64,000 nt of DNA, taken from contig NC_009663.1 in assembly GCF_000010345.1 (NCBI RefSeq), positions 2,480,001-2,544,000 of the forward strand, read 5' to 3'. The stretch's first letter is position 1; every line of letters starts with the position of its first letter. This DNA comes from Sulfurovum sp. NBC37-1 (GTDB lineage: Bacteria > Campylobacterota > Campylobacteria > Campylobacterales > Sulfurovaceae). Both the position numbers and the translations under genes were made by a program. The notes beneath the pieces were generated by a model. That model was not told the DNA's origin. It ran no database searches and saw only the letters and a program-made list of their open reading frames with translations. Below are positions 35,135 through 43,075 of this stretch, one piece after another.

Positions 35135-36184
35135 ATGCCGGAATCACAACTGGAATCACAACTGGAGTATCAGGAAGAACACTTCTATAGTATGATGAGA
35201 ATGAGTGTTCTGTTGGTATTGACCTTTTTAAGTTTTTTTATCAGTCCAAATTTCATACCAAAGATACAGCTCCTACAACTGGTTCTTGGTACACTAATGA
35301 TTATTTCTTTGGCCTACCATGCACTAATCACTTATATGCCAGATCGTTTTGTTATTATCAGGAAAAATCTTCTTCTTTTGATGGACTTTTTCATACTGAC
35401 ATTCTTTATAGATGCACTGGGAGAGAACGGCATCTATCTTCTGCCACTCTATGCGATTATTGTTATGCAGAGCAGTGTAAGCTACGGTCTGAACTACTAT
35501 GTCAGCGGTGCCGTGATTGCCATAGCCTCATTGGCCTATCTCGTAACCTTTTCCTCCTACTGGAAGGGACAATATGATATCATTGTGGCTTTTGGTATCA
35601 CCACACTGCTTGTACCGCTTTTCTATATCAAAACGCAACTCAGACTGGATAAAAAACTCAATGAAGCTGAAGAGAAGATCGCTTATGTGGACCAACTCGA
35701 AGAGAATATAAATATAGAACTCACTGGTATAGAAAACAGAGATACTTACAAAAATACCCTCAAAGAGCTTGTGAAAGAAAAAGCAACATTTAGCCTTCTT
35801 TTCATTTCACTGCAGCAAAACTTTGACGGAAAAAAAGAGGAGAATGTTAACGAAACGCTCCTACAGGATATAGTAGATAAGATCAACAAGATTCTTGATC
35901 AAGATGATCTCTTTGTCAGACTGAGTGGTAGCGAATTTGCTATTATCAGTAAAAAACCACGTGCTTTCCTCCGAAAATATCTGCAGAAACTTGAGAATGC
36001 TATTATTTCTACACACAAGGTCAACGGCAGAAATGTCCATATTGAACCCAATATCGGTATAGCACTCTATCCTGAAGATGGTCAAAATGAAATGGCTATC
36101 GGTAAATGTGCCGATGAAGCCATGCATGCGGTCAAAGAGAAACAAAACATTCACCATCTCTTTTATCGTGGGAATGCAAGTTAA
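35135..36184 (+). CDS. Membrane protein with degenerate GGDEF domain
   Basis: Start at ATG 35135 behind AAGGGAG. 349 residues: N-terminal repeat PESQLESQLEYQ, then about six membrane helices (LLVLTFLSFFISPNFI; LVLGTLMIISLAYHALITYM; LLLMDFFILTFFIDAL; IYLLPLYAIIVMQ; YVSGAVIAIASLAYLVTF; IVAFGITTLLVPLFYI), a short coiled coil, and a diguanylate-cyclase fold. The signature GGDEF reads SGSEF (FVRLSGSEFAIISK), so cyclase activity is unlikely; a c-di-GMP or GTP sensor role is possible. The C-terminal NIGIALYPEDGQNEMAIGKCADEAMHAVKEK is well kept. Confidence 0.82.
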   Translation: MPESQLESQLEYQEEHFYSMMRMSVLLVLTFLSFFISPNFIPKIQLLQLVLGTLMIISLAYHALITYMPDRFVIIRKNLLLLMDFFILTFFIDALGENGIYLLPLYAIIVMQSSVSYGLNYYVSGAVIAIASLAYLVTFSSYWKGQYDIIVAFGITTLLVPLFYIKTQLRLDKKLNEAEEKIAYVDQLEENINIELTGIENRDTYKNTLKELVKEKATFSLLFISLQQNFDGKKEENVNETLLQDIVDKINKILDQDDLFVRLSGSEFAIISKKPRAFLRKYLQKLENAIISTHKVNGRNVHIEPNIGIALYPEDGQNEMAIGKCADEAMHAVKEKQNIHHLFYRGNAS

Positions 36185-36190
36185 TTTTGG

Positions 36191-36196
36191 TATAAT
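36191..36196 (+). promoter_or_regulatory. -10 box of thrS-infC
   Basis: TATAAT about 76 bases before the thrS start; the resulting leader shows no clear terminator or riboswitch fold. Confidence 0.4.
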
Positions 36197-36272
36197 ATGC
36201 CCATTTTTAACACGGCCATTCTATGCATTTCAGCATGATCAGACTGGTCGCATATGACAGAAAAGGGTTATT

Positions 36273-38087
36273 GTGAGTGAAAATCTAATTGGTTACATAG
36301 ACGACCAGGGTAACATCATAGACACACAGAGTGCAGGAGAGAACTGTACGGCGAGACCGATAGAATTTGATAATTCGGAGAAATCACTGGAGATCATCAG
36401 GCACTCCACCGCGCACCTCATGGCACAAGCGATCAAAGAGCTCTACCCTGATGCACAGTTCTTTGTCGGGCCGGTCGTGGACGAGGGATTCTATTACGAC
36501 TTCAGGGTCAATGAGAAGATCGGTGAAGAAGACCTTAAAACAATCGAAAAGAAGATGAAAGAGCTCATCAAGAAGAAATACAAGATCGAAAAATATGAGA
36601 TCAGTAAGGACGAAGCACTGAAAAAGTTCGCCAATGACGACCTCAAGCAGGCGGTACTTTCACGAATACCAGACGAGACCGTTTCCATCTACAAACAGGG
36701 TGATTTCGAAGACCTCTGTAGAGGGCCTCACGTACCCGCTCTCAGATTTCTGCACAATTTCAAACTGACAAGGGTGGCAGGTGCCTATCTCGGCGGTGAC
36801 GAGAATGCGGAGATGCTTACCCGTATCTATGGTATCGCTTTTGCAGATAAAGAGTCGCTGAAGAGTTACCTCAAAATGATGGAAGAGGCCAAGAAGCGCG
36901 ACCACAGAAAGATCGGTACGGAGATGGAACTCTTCATGTTCAACGAAGAATCCGGTGCAGGCCTGCCTTTCTGGATGCCCCAGGGAGCCAAGCTCCGCTA
37001 TAAACTTGAGCAGATACTTCACAAGGCTCACCTGGTAAGAGATTACGAACCTGTACGCGGTCCAGAGATCCTCAAAGCCGACATGTGGCGGACTTCCGGG
37101 CACTATGCCTGCTACGGCGAGAATATGTATCTTACAGAGATCGACGGTCAGGAGTACGGCATCAAGCCGATGAACTGTATCGGGCATATCCAGATCTTCA
37201 AACAGACACAGAAAAGCTACCGTGACCTGCCGGTAAAATATTATGAGTACGGTGTGGTACACCGACATGAGAAGTCGGGTGTACTCCACGGACTGCTGCG
37301 TGTAAGGGAATTCACCCAGGATGACGCACATATCTTCTGTGCACCGGAGCAGATCGCTTCGGAAGTTCTCGAGGTAGTGGAATTCGTAGACTCTGTTATG
37401 AAACTCTTTGAATTCGAATATACAATGGAAATTTCCACCAAACCGGAAAAGGCCATCGGTGACGATGAGGTGTGGGAAACGGCAACGCAGGGGCTGAAAG
37501 ACGCGCTCAAGGGCAATGACCTTCCCTACACCATCGACGAGGGTGGCGGAGCGTTCTACGGGCCGAAGATCGACATTAAGATCACCGATGCGATCGGTAG
37601 AAAATGGCAGTGCGGGACTATTCAGGTCGACTTCAACCTGCCCGAACGTTTCGACGTGGAGTATGTTGCAGAAGACAACAGCCGTAAACGCCCGGTAATG
37701 CTCCACCGTGCGATCCTCGGATCGTTCGAGCGCTTCATCGGTATCCTGACAGAGCACTATGCAGGAGAGTTCCCTTTCTTCATCGCACCGACTCAGGTCA
37801 TCTTCGTTCCTATCAGCGAAGGCCATGCCGGTTATGCCTACGGGCTTAAGAAAAAGCTGATGCTTGAAGGGATCGACTCCGAAGTGTCCGACAAGAACGA
37901 CTCACTCAACAAGCGTATCAGAACGGCTGAAAAGCAGCGTGTTCCGTATGTTGTGATCATCGGTGATGAAGAGGTACAGAACAATACCGTGGCCATTAGG
38001 AACAGAAGGACCCGCGAACAGTATAATCTTACACAAGACGAATTTATGGTAGAATTAACCAAACAACTTCAAGAAGGAAAAATTTGA
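36273..38087 (+). CDS. thrS: Threonyl-tRNA synthetase
   Basis: 604 residues from a GTG start. After a short N-terminal part come the editing-domain motifs [34 protein letters not shown] and [12 protein letters not shown], class II motif 2 and zinc region ([46 protein letters not shown]) and motif 3 ([20 protein letters not shown]). The anticodon-binding domain follows ([21 protein letters not shown]). The N-terminal TGS domain of the E. coli enzyme is missing, as in related Campylobacterota. It charges tRNA-Thr and is coupled to infC by overlapping stop and start. Confidence 0.96.
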   Translation: MSENLIGYIDDQGNIIDTQSAGENCTARPIEFDNSEKSLEIIRHSTAHLMAQAIKELYPDAQFFVGPVVDEGFYYDFRVNEKIGEEDLKTIEKKMKELIKKKYKIEKYEISKDEALKKFANDDLKQAVLSRIPDETVSIYKQGDFEDLCRGPHVPALRFLHNFKLTRVAGAYLGGDENAEMLTRIYGIAFADKESLKSYLKMMEEAKKRDHRKIGTEMELFMFNEESGAGLPFWMPQGAKLRYKLEQILHKAHLVRDYEPVRGPEILKADMWRTSGHYACYGENMYLTEIDGQEYGIKPMNCIGHIQIFKQTQKSYRDLPVKYYEYGVVHRHEKSGVLHGLLRVREFTQDDAHIFCAPEQIASEVLEVVEFVDSVMKLFEFEYTMEISTKPEKAIGDDEVWETATQGLKDALKGNDLPYTIDEGGGAFYGPKIDIKITDAIGRKWQCGTIQVDFNLPERFDVEYVAEDNSRKRPVMLHRAILGSFERFIGILTEHYAGEFPFFIAPTQVIFVPISEGHAGYAYGLKKKLMLEGIDSEVSDKNDSLNKRIRTAEKQRVPYVVIIGDEEVQNNTVAIRNRRTREQYNLTQDEFMVELTKQLQEGKI

Positions 38088-38635
38088 GTAGACAAAACGA
38101 CAGAAACAACAGGGGTAGAAAGAAAGCTGACAGCACTATTATGAATGATGCCATCAGAGCGAGCGAACTGAGAGTGTTGGGAGATGACGGTGAACAGTAC
38201 GGTATCATTTCCAGGGACGAAGCACTGAAGATCGCGGAAGACAAAGGTTTGGATCTGGTACTTGTATCACCTGATGCCAAACCGCCTGTTGCCAAAGTAA
38301 TGGACTACGGTAAGCACAAATACCAGCTCGAAAAGAAGAAAAAAGAGGCGCGCAAGAACCAGAAGAAGATCGAGGTCAAAGAGGTAAAGTTCTCCTGCAA
38401 GATCGCGGACAATGACATTGCATACAAAGTGAAACATGCACGTGAGTTCCTTGAAAAAGGGAAACATGTCAAACTGAGAGTCTTCCTTAGAGGAAGGGAA
38501 ATGGCAAACCCTGAATGGGGTGTCGAAGTGCTCAACCGCGTCTGGCCGATGCTTGAAGATATCGCACAGCTTGAATCTCCTGCCAAGCAGGAAGGCCGCT
38601 ATATCAATATGTATGTTACACCACTGAAGAAATAA
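38084..38635 (+). CDS. infC: Translation initiation factor IF-3, TTG start
   Basis: 183 residues. Binds the 30S subunit and proofreads the start codon. Motifs seen: [73 protein letters not shown] and [34 protein letters not shown]. The start is TTG at 38084 behind AAGGAAAAA, overlapping the thrS stop. Non-AUG starts on infC are a known device for autoregulation because IF-3 discriminates against them. A terminator follows. Confidence 0.96.
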   Translation: MSRQNDRNNRGRKKADSTIMNDAIRASELRVLGDDGEQYGIISRDEALKIAEDKGLDLVLVSPDAKPPVAKVMDYGKHKYQLEKKKKEARKNQKKIEVKEVKFSCKIADNDIAYKVKHAREFLEKGKHVKLRVFLRGREMANPEWGVEVLNRVWPMLEDIAQLESPAKQEGRYINMYVTPLKK

Positions 38636-38655
38636 ACTGTCAAACCCTGACAGTT
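38635..38655 (+). other. Small hairpin directly after infC
   Basis: Perfect 8-bp inverted repeat AACTGTCA/TGACAGTT with 5-base loop, starting at the infC stop; it may add to the terminator just downstream. Confidence 0.45.
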
Positions 38656-38668
38656 CCCTAACTACGTC

Positions 38669-38701
38669 ATTCCGGACTTGATCCGGAATCCCCCTTTTTT
38701 T
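38669..38701 (+). terminator. Intrinsic terminator of thrS-infC
   Basis: Stem ATTCCGGA/TCCGGAAT with a 5-base loop, followed by CCCCC and seven or more T. The T-tract touches the stop of the convergent ilvD gene. Confidence 0.85.
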
Positions 38702-40391
38702 ATTCCGCTTCGAGAACCGCTCCATTGCTGGCATTGGTCACCAATGCTCTGTACTGTCTGAGCCACTTGCTCTTGAGCGGTTTAACGACTGGTTTGAATT
38801 TGTCTTTCCTCTCTGCGATCTCTTCAAACGTAAGTTTTGCTTCCAGGATATAATTGTCTACATCGAGATGAATTTCATCACCGTCTTCAAGCAGGCCGAT
38901 CAAACCACCTTCTGCCGCTTCAGGACTCACATGACCGATACTTGCTCCTCTGGTTGCTCCCGAGAATCTACCATCGGTGATCAGTGCAACTTTATCGCCT
39001 AGACCCATACCCATGATGAGGCTGGTAGGACTGAGCATCTCCTGCATACCCGGTCCGCCTTTGGGGCCCTCATAGCGAATGACCACTACGTTCCCGGCTT
39101 TAACTTTACCGCTCAAAATACCTTCAATAGCTTCATCCTGCGAATCAAAACAGACGGCTGTCCCTGTAAAGGCTCTGTCCCCCGTGATCCCTGCTGTTTT
39201 GATAACCGCACCCTGTTCTGCAAGGTTTCCGTAAAGGATCGCCAAACCTCCTACTTCAGAGAAAGGGTTGTCTATCGTATGGATAATATTCGTATCGAGG
39301 ATCCTGGCATCTTTAATGCGCTCATAAAGGCTCTCCCCCGTTATGGTAGGGTTGTCTATTAGAATATCATCTCCGCGTTTATGCATTTCGTGCATCACGG
39401 AACTGACGCCGCCGGCTGTATTGATATCTTCCATATGAACGGTTGTCAGTGATGGAGAGATCTTGGCGATATGAGAAACACGTTTACTGATCATATTGAT
39501 ATCTTCAAGATTGAAGTCCACTTCGGCCTCTTTGGCAATGGCAAGCATATGAAGTACCGTGTTGGAGCTTCCTCCCATCGCCATATCCACAGCAAAAGCG
39601 TTTCTTACAGCATTTTCATTCAGAATATTTCTCATACGGAATTTTTCACGCTCTGCCGCTTCGGATTTTGCAATTTCACAGATGCGTCTTGCCGCTTTCT
39701 TGTAAAGTTCCGTTCTCTCCGGGGTCAAAGCAAGGATCGTACCGTTACCCGGCAGAGCAATCCCCATCGCTTCCATGAGCGTATTCATGGAGTTCGCCGT
39801 AAACATTCCCGAACACGATCCGCCGCTCGGGCAGGCATTGCATTCCATTTCCGCGAGCGTTTCCTCTGTGATCTCTCCCGCTTCGTACTCCCCTACCCCT
39901 TCAAAGACAGTAGCAAGGTCGATAGGTGTACCGTCATCCATATGTCCGGCAGCCATCGGCCCGCCTGAGACAAATACTGTAGGTACATCTACACGCAGCG
40001 CTCCCATGATCATCCCCGGAACGATCTTGTCACAATTGGGGATAGCGATCATTGCATCGAGTTTATGCGCATTCATCACCGTTTCTATAGAATTGGCGAT
40101 GATCTCACGGCTCGGCAAAGAATAAAGCATCCCGTCATGCCCCATAGCGATCCCGTCATCCACACCGATGGTATTGAACTCAAAAGGGACACACCCATTG
40201 GCACGGATTTCATTTTTAATAACCTCGGCTACTTTATTCAGAAAATAGTGCCCAGGGATCAATTCAATAAAAGAATTGGCAACACCAATGAACGGCTTAT
40301 CAAAATCTTCATCTTTGAGTCCGGTGGCACGCAGTAGACTTCTATGTGGAGCACGATTGTACCCTTTTTTTATCTCGTCACTTCTCATCAT
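38700..40391 (-). CDS. ilvD: Dihydroxy-acid dehydratase
   Basis: 563 residues from ATG 40391, with GGAG 6 bases upstream (an alternative ATG is the next codon). Converts 2,3-dihydroxy-isovalerate and -methylvalerate to the keto acids of valine/leucine and isoleucine. Fe-S and Mg ligands are seen in [12 protein letters not shown] and [26 protein letters not shown]; also [34 protein letters not shown] and [25 protein letters not shown] leader with two hairpins precedes it. Confidence 0.96.
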   Translation of the reverse strand: MMRSDEIKKGYNRAPHRSLLRATGLKDEDFDKPFIGVANSFIELIPGHYFLNKVAEVIKNEIRANGCVPFEFNTIGVDDGIAMGHDGMLYSLPSREIIANSIETVMNAHKLDAMIAIPNCDKIVPGMIMGALRVDVPTVFVSGGPMAAGHMDDGTPIDLATVFEGVGEYEAGEITEETLAEMECNACPSGGSCSGMFTANSMNTLMEAMGIALPGNGTILALTPERTELYKKAARRICEIAKSEAAEREKFRMRNILNENAVRNAFAVDMAMGGSSNTVLHMLAIAKEAEVDFNLEDINMISKRVSHIAKISPSLTTVHMEDINTAGGVSSVMHEMHKRGDDILIDNPTITGESLYERIKDARILDTNIIHTIDNPFSEVGGLAILYGNLAEQGAVIKTAGITGDRAFTGTAVCFDSQDEAIEGILSGKVKAGNVVVIRYEGPKGGPGMQEMLSPTSLIMGMGLGDKVALITDGRFSGATRGASIGHVSPEAAEGGLIGLLEDGDEIHLDVDNYILEAKLTFEEIAERKDKFKPVVKPLKSKWLRQYRALVTNASNGAVLEAE

Positions 40392-40473
40392 ACAGTTCTC
40401 CTTCAAAAGGGACAAATCCCTTTTATATTTCTCAGTATTGAGAAATTAATTATTTTTATTTTAAGAGATTATA
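40392..40473 (-). promoter_or_regulatory. Promoter and structured leader of ilvD
   Basis: Minus-strand -10 TATAAT at 40473-40468. The leader then folds into two perfect hairpins: TTTCTCA-4 nt-TGAGAAA (40445-40428) and AAAAGGGA-TTTG-TCCCTTTT (40424-40405), the second just before the AGGAG site. It could modulate translation or protect the mRNA; no leader peptide rich in branched-chain codons is seen. Confidence 0.5.
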
Positions 40474-40527
40474 GCACTTTTATATTCAAAAATCCTACTT
40501 CCTCTTTACTTTAAAAACTTTTTTAGC

Positions 40528-40533
40528 TATAAT
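40528..40533 (+). promoter_or_regulatory. -10 box of the tRNA cluster
   Basis: TATAAT 44 bases before tRNA-Gly; the only clear promoter in front of the four tandem tRNA genes. Confidence 0.5.
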
Positions 40534-40576
40534 CTCACTCCAATTTCAGGGTAAAACTCTTTAATGGTATGGATGC

Positions 40577-40651
40577 GCGGGCGTAGCTCAGCGGTAGAGC
40601 ATAACCTTGCCAAGGTTAGGGTCGACGGTTCGATCCCGTTCGCCCGCTCCA
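40577..40651 (+). tRNA. tRNA-Gly (GCC)
   Basis: 75 nt: acceptor GCGGGCG/CGCCCGC, anticodon loop TTGCCAA, T-loop TTCGATC, CCA encoded. Confidence 0.96.
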
Positions 40652-40695
40652 TAAAAAATAAAAACTAAATATTTAATAAACATGGTACCTACAAT

Positions 40696-40782
40696 GCCCG
40701 GGTGGTGGAATGGTAGACACAGGGGACTTAAAATCCCCCGGTCATTGTGACCGTGCCGGTTCAAGTCCGGCTCCGGGTACCA
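40696..40782 (+). tRNA. tRNA-Leu (TAA)
   Basis: 87 nt with long variable arm; anticodon loop CTTAAAA in stem GGGGA/TCCCC, T-loop TTCAAGT, CCA encoded. Confidence 0.95.
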
Positions 40783-40794
40783 CTTATATTTAAT

Positions 40795-40870
40795 GGAACC
40801 ATCGCCAAGTTGGTAAGGCCGCAGCCTGCAAAGCTGCTATTCGCCGGTTCGAGTCCGGCTGGTTCCTCCA
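40795..40870 (+). tRNA. tRNA-Cys (GCA)
   Basis: 76 nt: acceptor GGAACCA/TGGTTCC, anticodon loop CTGCAAA in stem GCAGC/GCTGC, CCA encoded. Confidence 0.95.
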
Positions 40871-40921
40871 TTAAATCCAGGTTTTATCTTTTTTGGATAG
40901 AATTCTATTTCTACATACTGT

Positions 40922-41009
40922 CGGGAGATGTCAGAGCGGTTGAATGTGCCGGTCTTGAAAACCGGTGAGGGTAATACCTCCGGGGGTTCGAATCCCCCTC
41001 TCCCGGCCA
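40922..41009 (+). tRNA. tRNA-Ser (TGA), attachment site of the second island
   Basis: 88 nt with long variable arm; acceptor CGGGAGA/TCTCCCG, anticodon loop CTTGAAA in stem CCGGT/ACCGG, CCA encoded. Its last bases are duplicated at 63864-63883. The gene is intact. Confidence 0.95.
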
Positions 41010-41010
41010 T

Positions 41011-41906
41011 ACATTTTAAACAATCCAAACTAAGTCCCAAGACAGCGTAACTTGAGAGCATTTCAACGATTTTACTATTCTCATTCTCCCCACATATTCC
41101 CCACACCAAAGTACAATCCAGAGCATCGAGTGAAATTTGAAGAGCACTTGAGCCCTATGTAGAAACACAGGGCTCAAAACACTGATTGAACGATCCGTCA
41201 CATGTCGGTTATCATCAGATGTATATCGATCGATAGCTGATATACAACTCCTTATCCTTTACAGGTCTCTTAGTTCAGGTGTTCCGGTTTGATTAGAGAG
41301 GGCTTTCGCCTCTTGAGAGGTCTTGAGTCGGCTTTTTGATGGGATGCGTTTCAATCTGTGTTAAGCTATTACATTCTGGTAACCCAAAAGAGTCCCCTGA
41401 TAGACTCGGCTGAAAACACGGCGTATGTGCTATCAACTCTAGAACGCTTTCACGCTCACAATGCCAGCCCGGATCATATCTTTGACTTAGATCCGGATAA
41501 GGCTGAACCCCCGGAGGGTGTTATGTAATTTTTTTGGAATTTTGATGAAGTAGAACTTAACAGTGACAAGGTGTTGATTAAGAAGTATTTTTTTGCTATA
41601 CTTCTTTCAACGTAAGTCAAAGATGATTGAGGTATCAATTCAGGTGCATCTTTGGCTTGCTACTTCTTTCCGTATTATTGAAAATCACACGAAAAATCAT
41701 TACTAAGATTATTCTCCAAAGATTGTTTTTTGTCAAAAATGAAAAAGTATGAATTGACACAATTTGACAACAGTTGACAGAGAAAAATATCTACTGCTAT
41801 GAAAAAAAGAAGAGGCTCTTTTTTGACCTTTTTACGAAAAGTAACACTTCTTTGATATATCATGAAAAAACAAGCTTTTGCAGCCTCAGAATCTAGTTTT
41901 GGAATA
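41011..41906. other. Long structured non-coding left end of the island
   Basis: About 900 bp with no convincing gene. It holds the 24-bp end repeat (41087-41110) and a 13-bp stem with one mismatch, TTGAGCCCTATGT/ACACAGGGCTCAA (41148-41177). Further on are a perfect 9-bp stem AAGAAGTAT/ATACTTCTT (41581-41607) and a nested hairpin AAGTCAAAGATG/CATCTTTGGCTT (about 41613-41656) with an inner ATTGA-GGTA-TCAAT. Three TTGACA boxes stand exactly 10 bp apart (41754, 41764, 41774). An untranslated RNA or recombination/transfer region are both possible. Confidence 0.45.
41087..41110 (-). repeat. 24-bp end repeat, left copy
   Basis: Identical to 63705-63728; contains two GTGGGGA blocks on the minus strand separated by ATAT. 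The right copy lies just upstream of the integrase start, suggesting integrase arm sites. Confidence 0.75.
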
Positions 41907-41951
41907 TATCGTGACAAAATTATAAAAAAATGCTATAATATTGTCACGATA
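41907..41951 (+). promoter_or_regulatory. Sigma-70 promoter wrapped in a 17-bp inverted-repeat operator
   Basis: -35 GTGACA (41911-41916) and -10 TATAAT (41934-41939) with 17-bp spacing. TATCGTGACAAAATTAT (41907-41923) is mirrored by ATAATATTGTCACGATA (41935-41951) with one mismatch, so a dimer would cover both promoter boxes. The first gene downstream encodes a winged-helix domain, which makes autoregulation of the whole defence operon likely. Confidence 0.75.
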
Positions 41952-41970
41952 CTATAAAGGAGAAAGCACT

Positions 41971-42567
41971 ATAAACAAGTACATAGAGAAGATTGAGCGA
42001 AAAATAAATAGACTTTCTATAAATACTATAGTGCCTTTTTCCAGGGTGAAAACAAAAGATGTTTCAACAGATACCCTTAGAAAGATACTGCACCGCCTCC
42101 ACGATAGAGGGATTATTACAATCACTGGGCGAGGAGAATTTAAGCGCATAAAGCCTTTTAGGGAAATGCTTTTTGTTTACGGCTCTCTCAAAAAAGGTTT
42201 TGACAACCATCATCTGTTAAGTAAACATGCCAAAAGGGTTGGAAAAGCTATTACCATAAGTAAGTTCGGGATGTTCGAAGACAGCTTCGGGAACTATCCC
42301 TATTTAATCCCGGTACCACAGATAAGGATACATGGAGAACTTTATGAGCTTCACCGAAAAGAGCTTTTAGAGAAGCTGGATAGATTTGAAGGGTATCCTG
42401 AATACTACGAGAGAAAAAAGATCCTTGTAAAGACGCATAGAGGTACGGTGAGAGCCTTTGTGTATATACAACCTCATACTGCTGTACCCCAAGGACAAAA
42501 ACCACTTAGAGAGTGGACGGCAGATACAGATTCTAAAATAAAGCAGCTTGAGGATTTTCTTAAATGA
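41971..42567 (+). CDS. wHTH-GGCT fusion, likely regulator of the defence operon, apparent ATA start
   Basis: Residues 1-60 (NKYIEKIERKINRLSINTIVPFSRVKTKDVSTDTLRKILHRLHDRGIITITGRGEFKRI) resemble the winged helix of AbiEi/DUF6088 antitoxins. Residues 66-165 are a gamma-glutamylcyclotransferase-like (AIG2/YtfP) domain with FVYGSLKKGFDNHHLL, HGELYELHRKELLEKLDRFEGYPEYYERKKI and VYIQP. The promoter predicts a transcript start near 41946 and AAAGGAG at 41956-41962, so the best-placed initiator is ATA at 41971; the in-frame TTG at 41941 would be upstream of the transcript. ATG 42166 with AGGGAA could start the GGCT domain alone. Confidence 0.65.
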   Translation: MNKYIEKIERKINRLSINTIVPFSRVKTKDVSTDTLRKILHRLHDRGIITITGRGEFKRIKPFREMLFVYGSLKKGFDNHHLLSKHAKRVGKAITISKFGMFEDSFGNYPYLIPVPQIRIHGELYELHRKELLEKLDRFEGYPEYYERKKILVKTHRGTVRAFVYIQPHTAVPQGQKPLREWTADTDSKIKQLEDFLK

Positions 42568-42596
42568 GTAGTGTTATATTTTGATACAATTAAAGT

Positions 42597-43010
42597 ATGA
42601 AAAATAAGAAACCTATTAGCCGTTCAGAAAATATGCGCCGTATAAAATCAAAAGATACATCTATTGAAATTCTTCTCAGAAAAGAGCTCTGGAAGAGAGG
42701 ATTGCGTTATCGCAAAAATGTAAAAGATGTTTTTGGCAAACCTGATATCGTTTTCAAGGGTAAAAAACTGGCAGTTTTTACAGATTCTGAGTTTTGGCAT
42801 GGAAAATATTTAATGGAAAAAAAGTATATTCCAAAAACTAATACAGAATATTGGGTGAAAAAAATTACACGAAATATTGAACGGGACAAAGAGGTTGTTT
42901 CCTTTTTGGAAGAAGAAGGGTGGACAGTACTTCGTTTTTGGGAATCAGATATTAGAAAGAGTACAAAAAAATGTGCTGACATAATAGAAGGTGCATTAAA
43001 AAGACTATAA
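42597..43010 (+). CDS. vsr: Vsr-type very-short-patch repair endonuclease
   Basis: 137 residues. Family blocks seen: ISRSENMRRIKSKDTSIEILLRKELWKRGLRYRKN, KDVFGKPDIVFKGKKLAVFTDSEFWHGK and EYWVKKITRNIERDKEVVSFLEEEGWTVLRFWESDI. Vsr nicks beside T:G mismatches that arise when 5-methylcytosine deaminates. Its presence fits the 5mC methyltransferase encoded at the other end of the defence block. In this setting a restriction role is also possible. The 29-bp gap after the regulator gene indicates one operon. Confidence 0.9.
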   Translation: MKNKKPISRSENMRRIKSKDTSIEILLRKELWKRGLRYRKNVKDVFGKPDIVFKGKKLAVFTDSEFWHGKYLMEKKYIPKTNTEYWVKKITRNIERDKEVVSFLEEEGWTVLRFWESDIRKSTKKCADIIEGALKRL

Positions 43011-43075
43011 AGTATTAAAGATGTATAACAGTCAGTATTCATTATAATAATTAAACTATTTTAAAGAATTTTCTG

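Noticed and set aside
36197-36272. T-box or other riboswitch before thrS
   Set aside because: The leader is too short, has no T-box sequence and no terminator hairpin.
36660-37826. 388-residue open frame on the minus strand
   Set aside because: Antisense to thrS, which shows all synthetase motifs; no ribosome-binding site or domain in the antisense frame.
41011-41906. Retron msr-msd or CRISPR in the structured non-coding region
   Set aside because: No reverse transcriptase or cas gene is near, and there are no regularly spaced repeats with unique spacers.
41941-41970. TTG 41941 as start of the wHTH-GGCT gene
   Set aside because: It is 2 bases from the -10 box and upstream of the expected transcript start; the AAAGGAG site lies after it.
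41971-42567. AbiE toxin-antitoxin system
   Set aside because: The winged helix resembles AbiEi, but no AbiEii nucleotidyltransferase gene follows; the second domain is GGCT-like.
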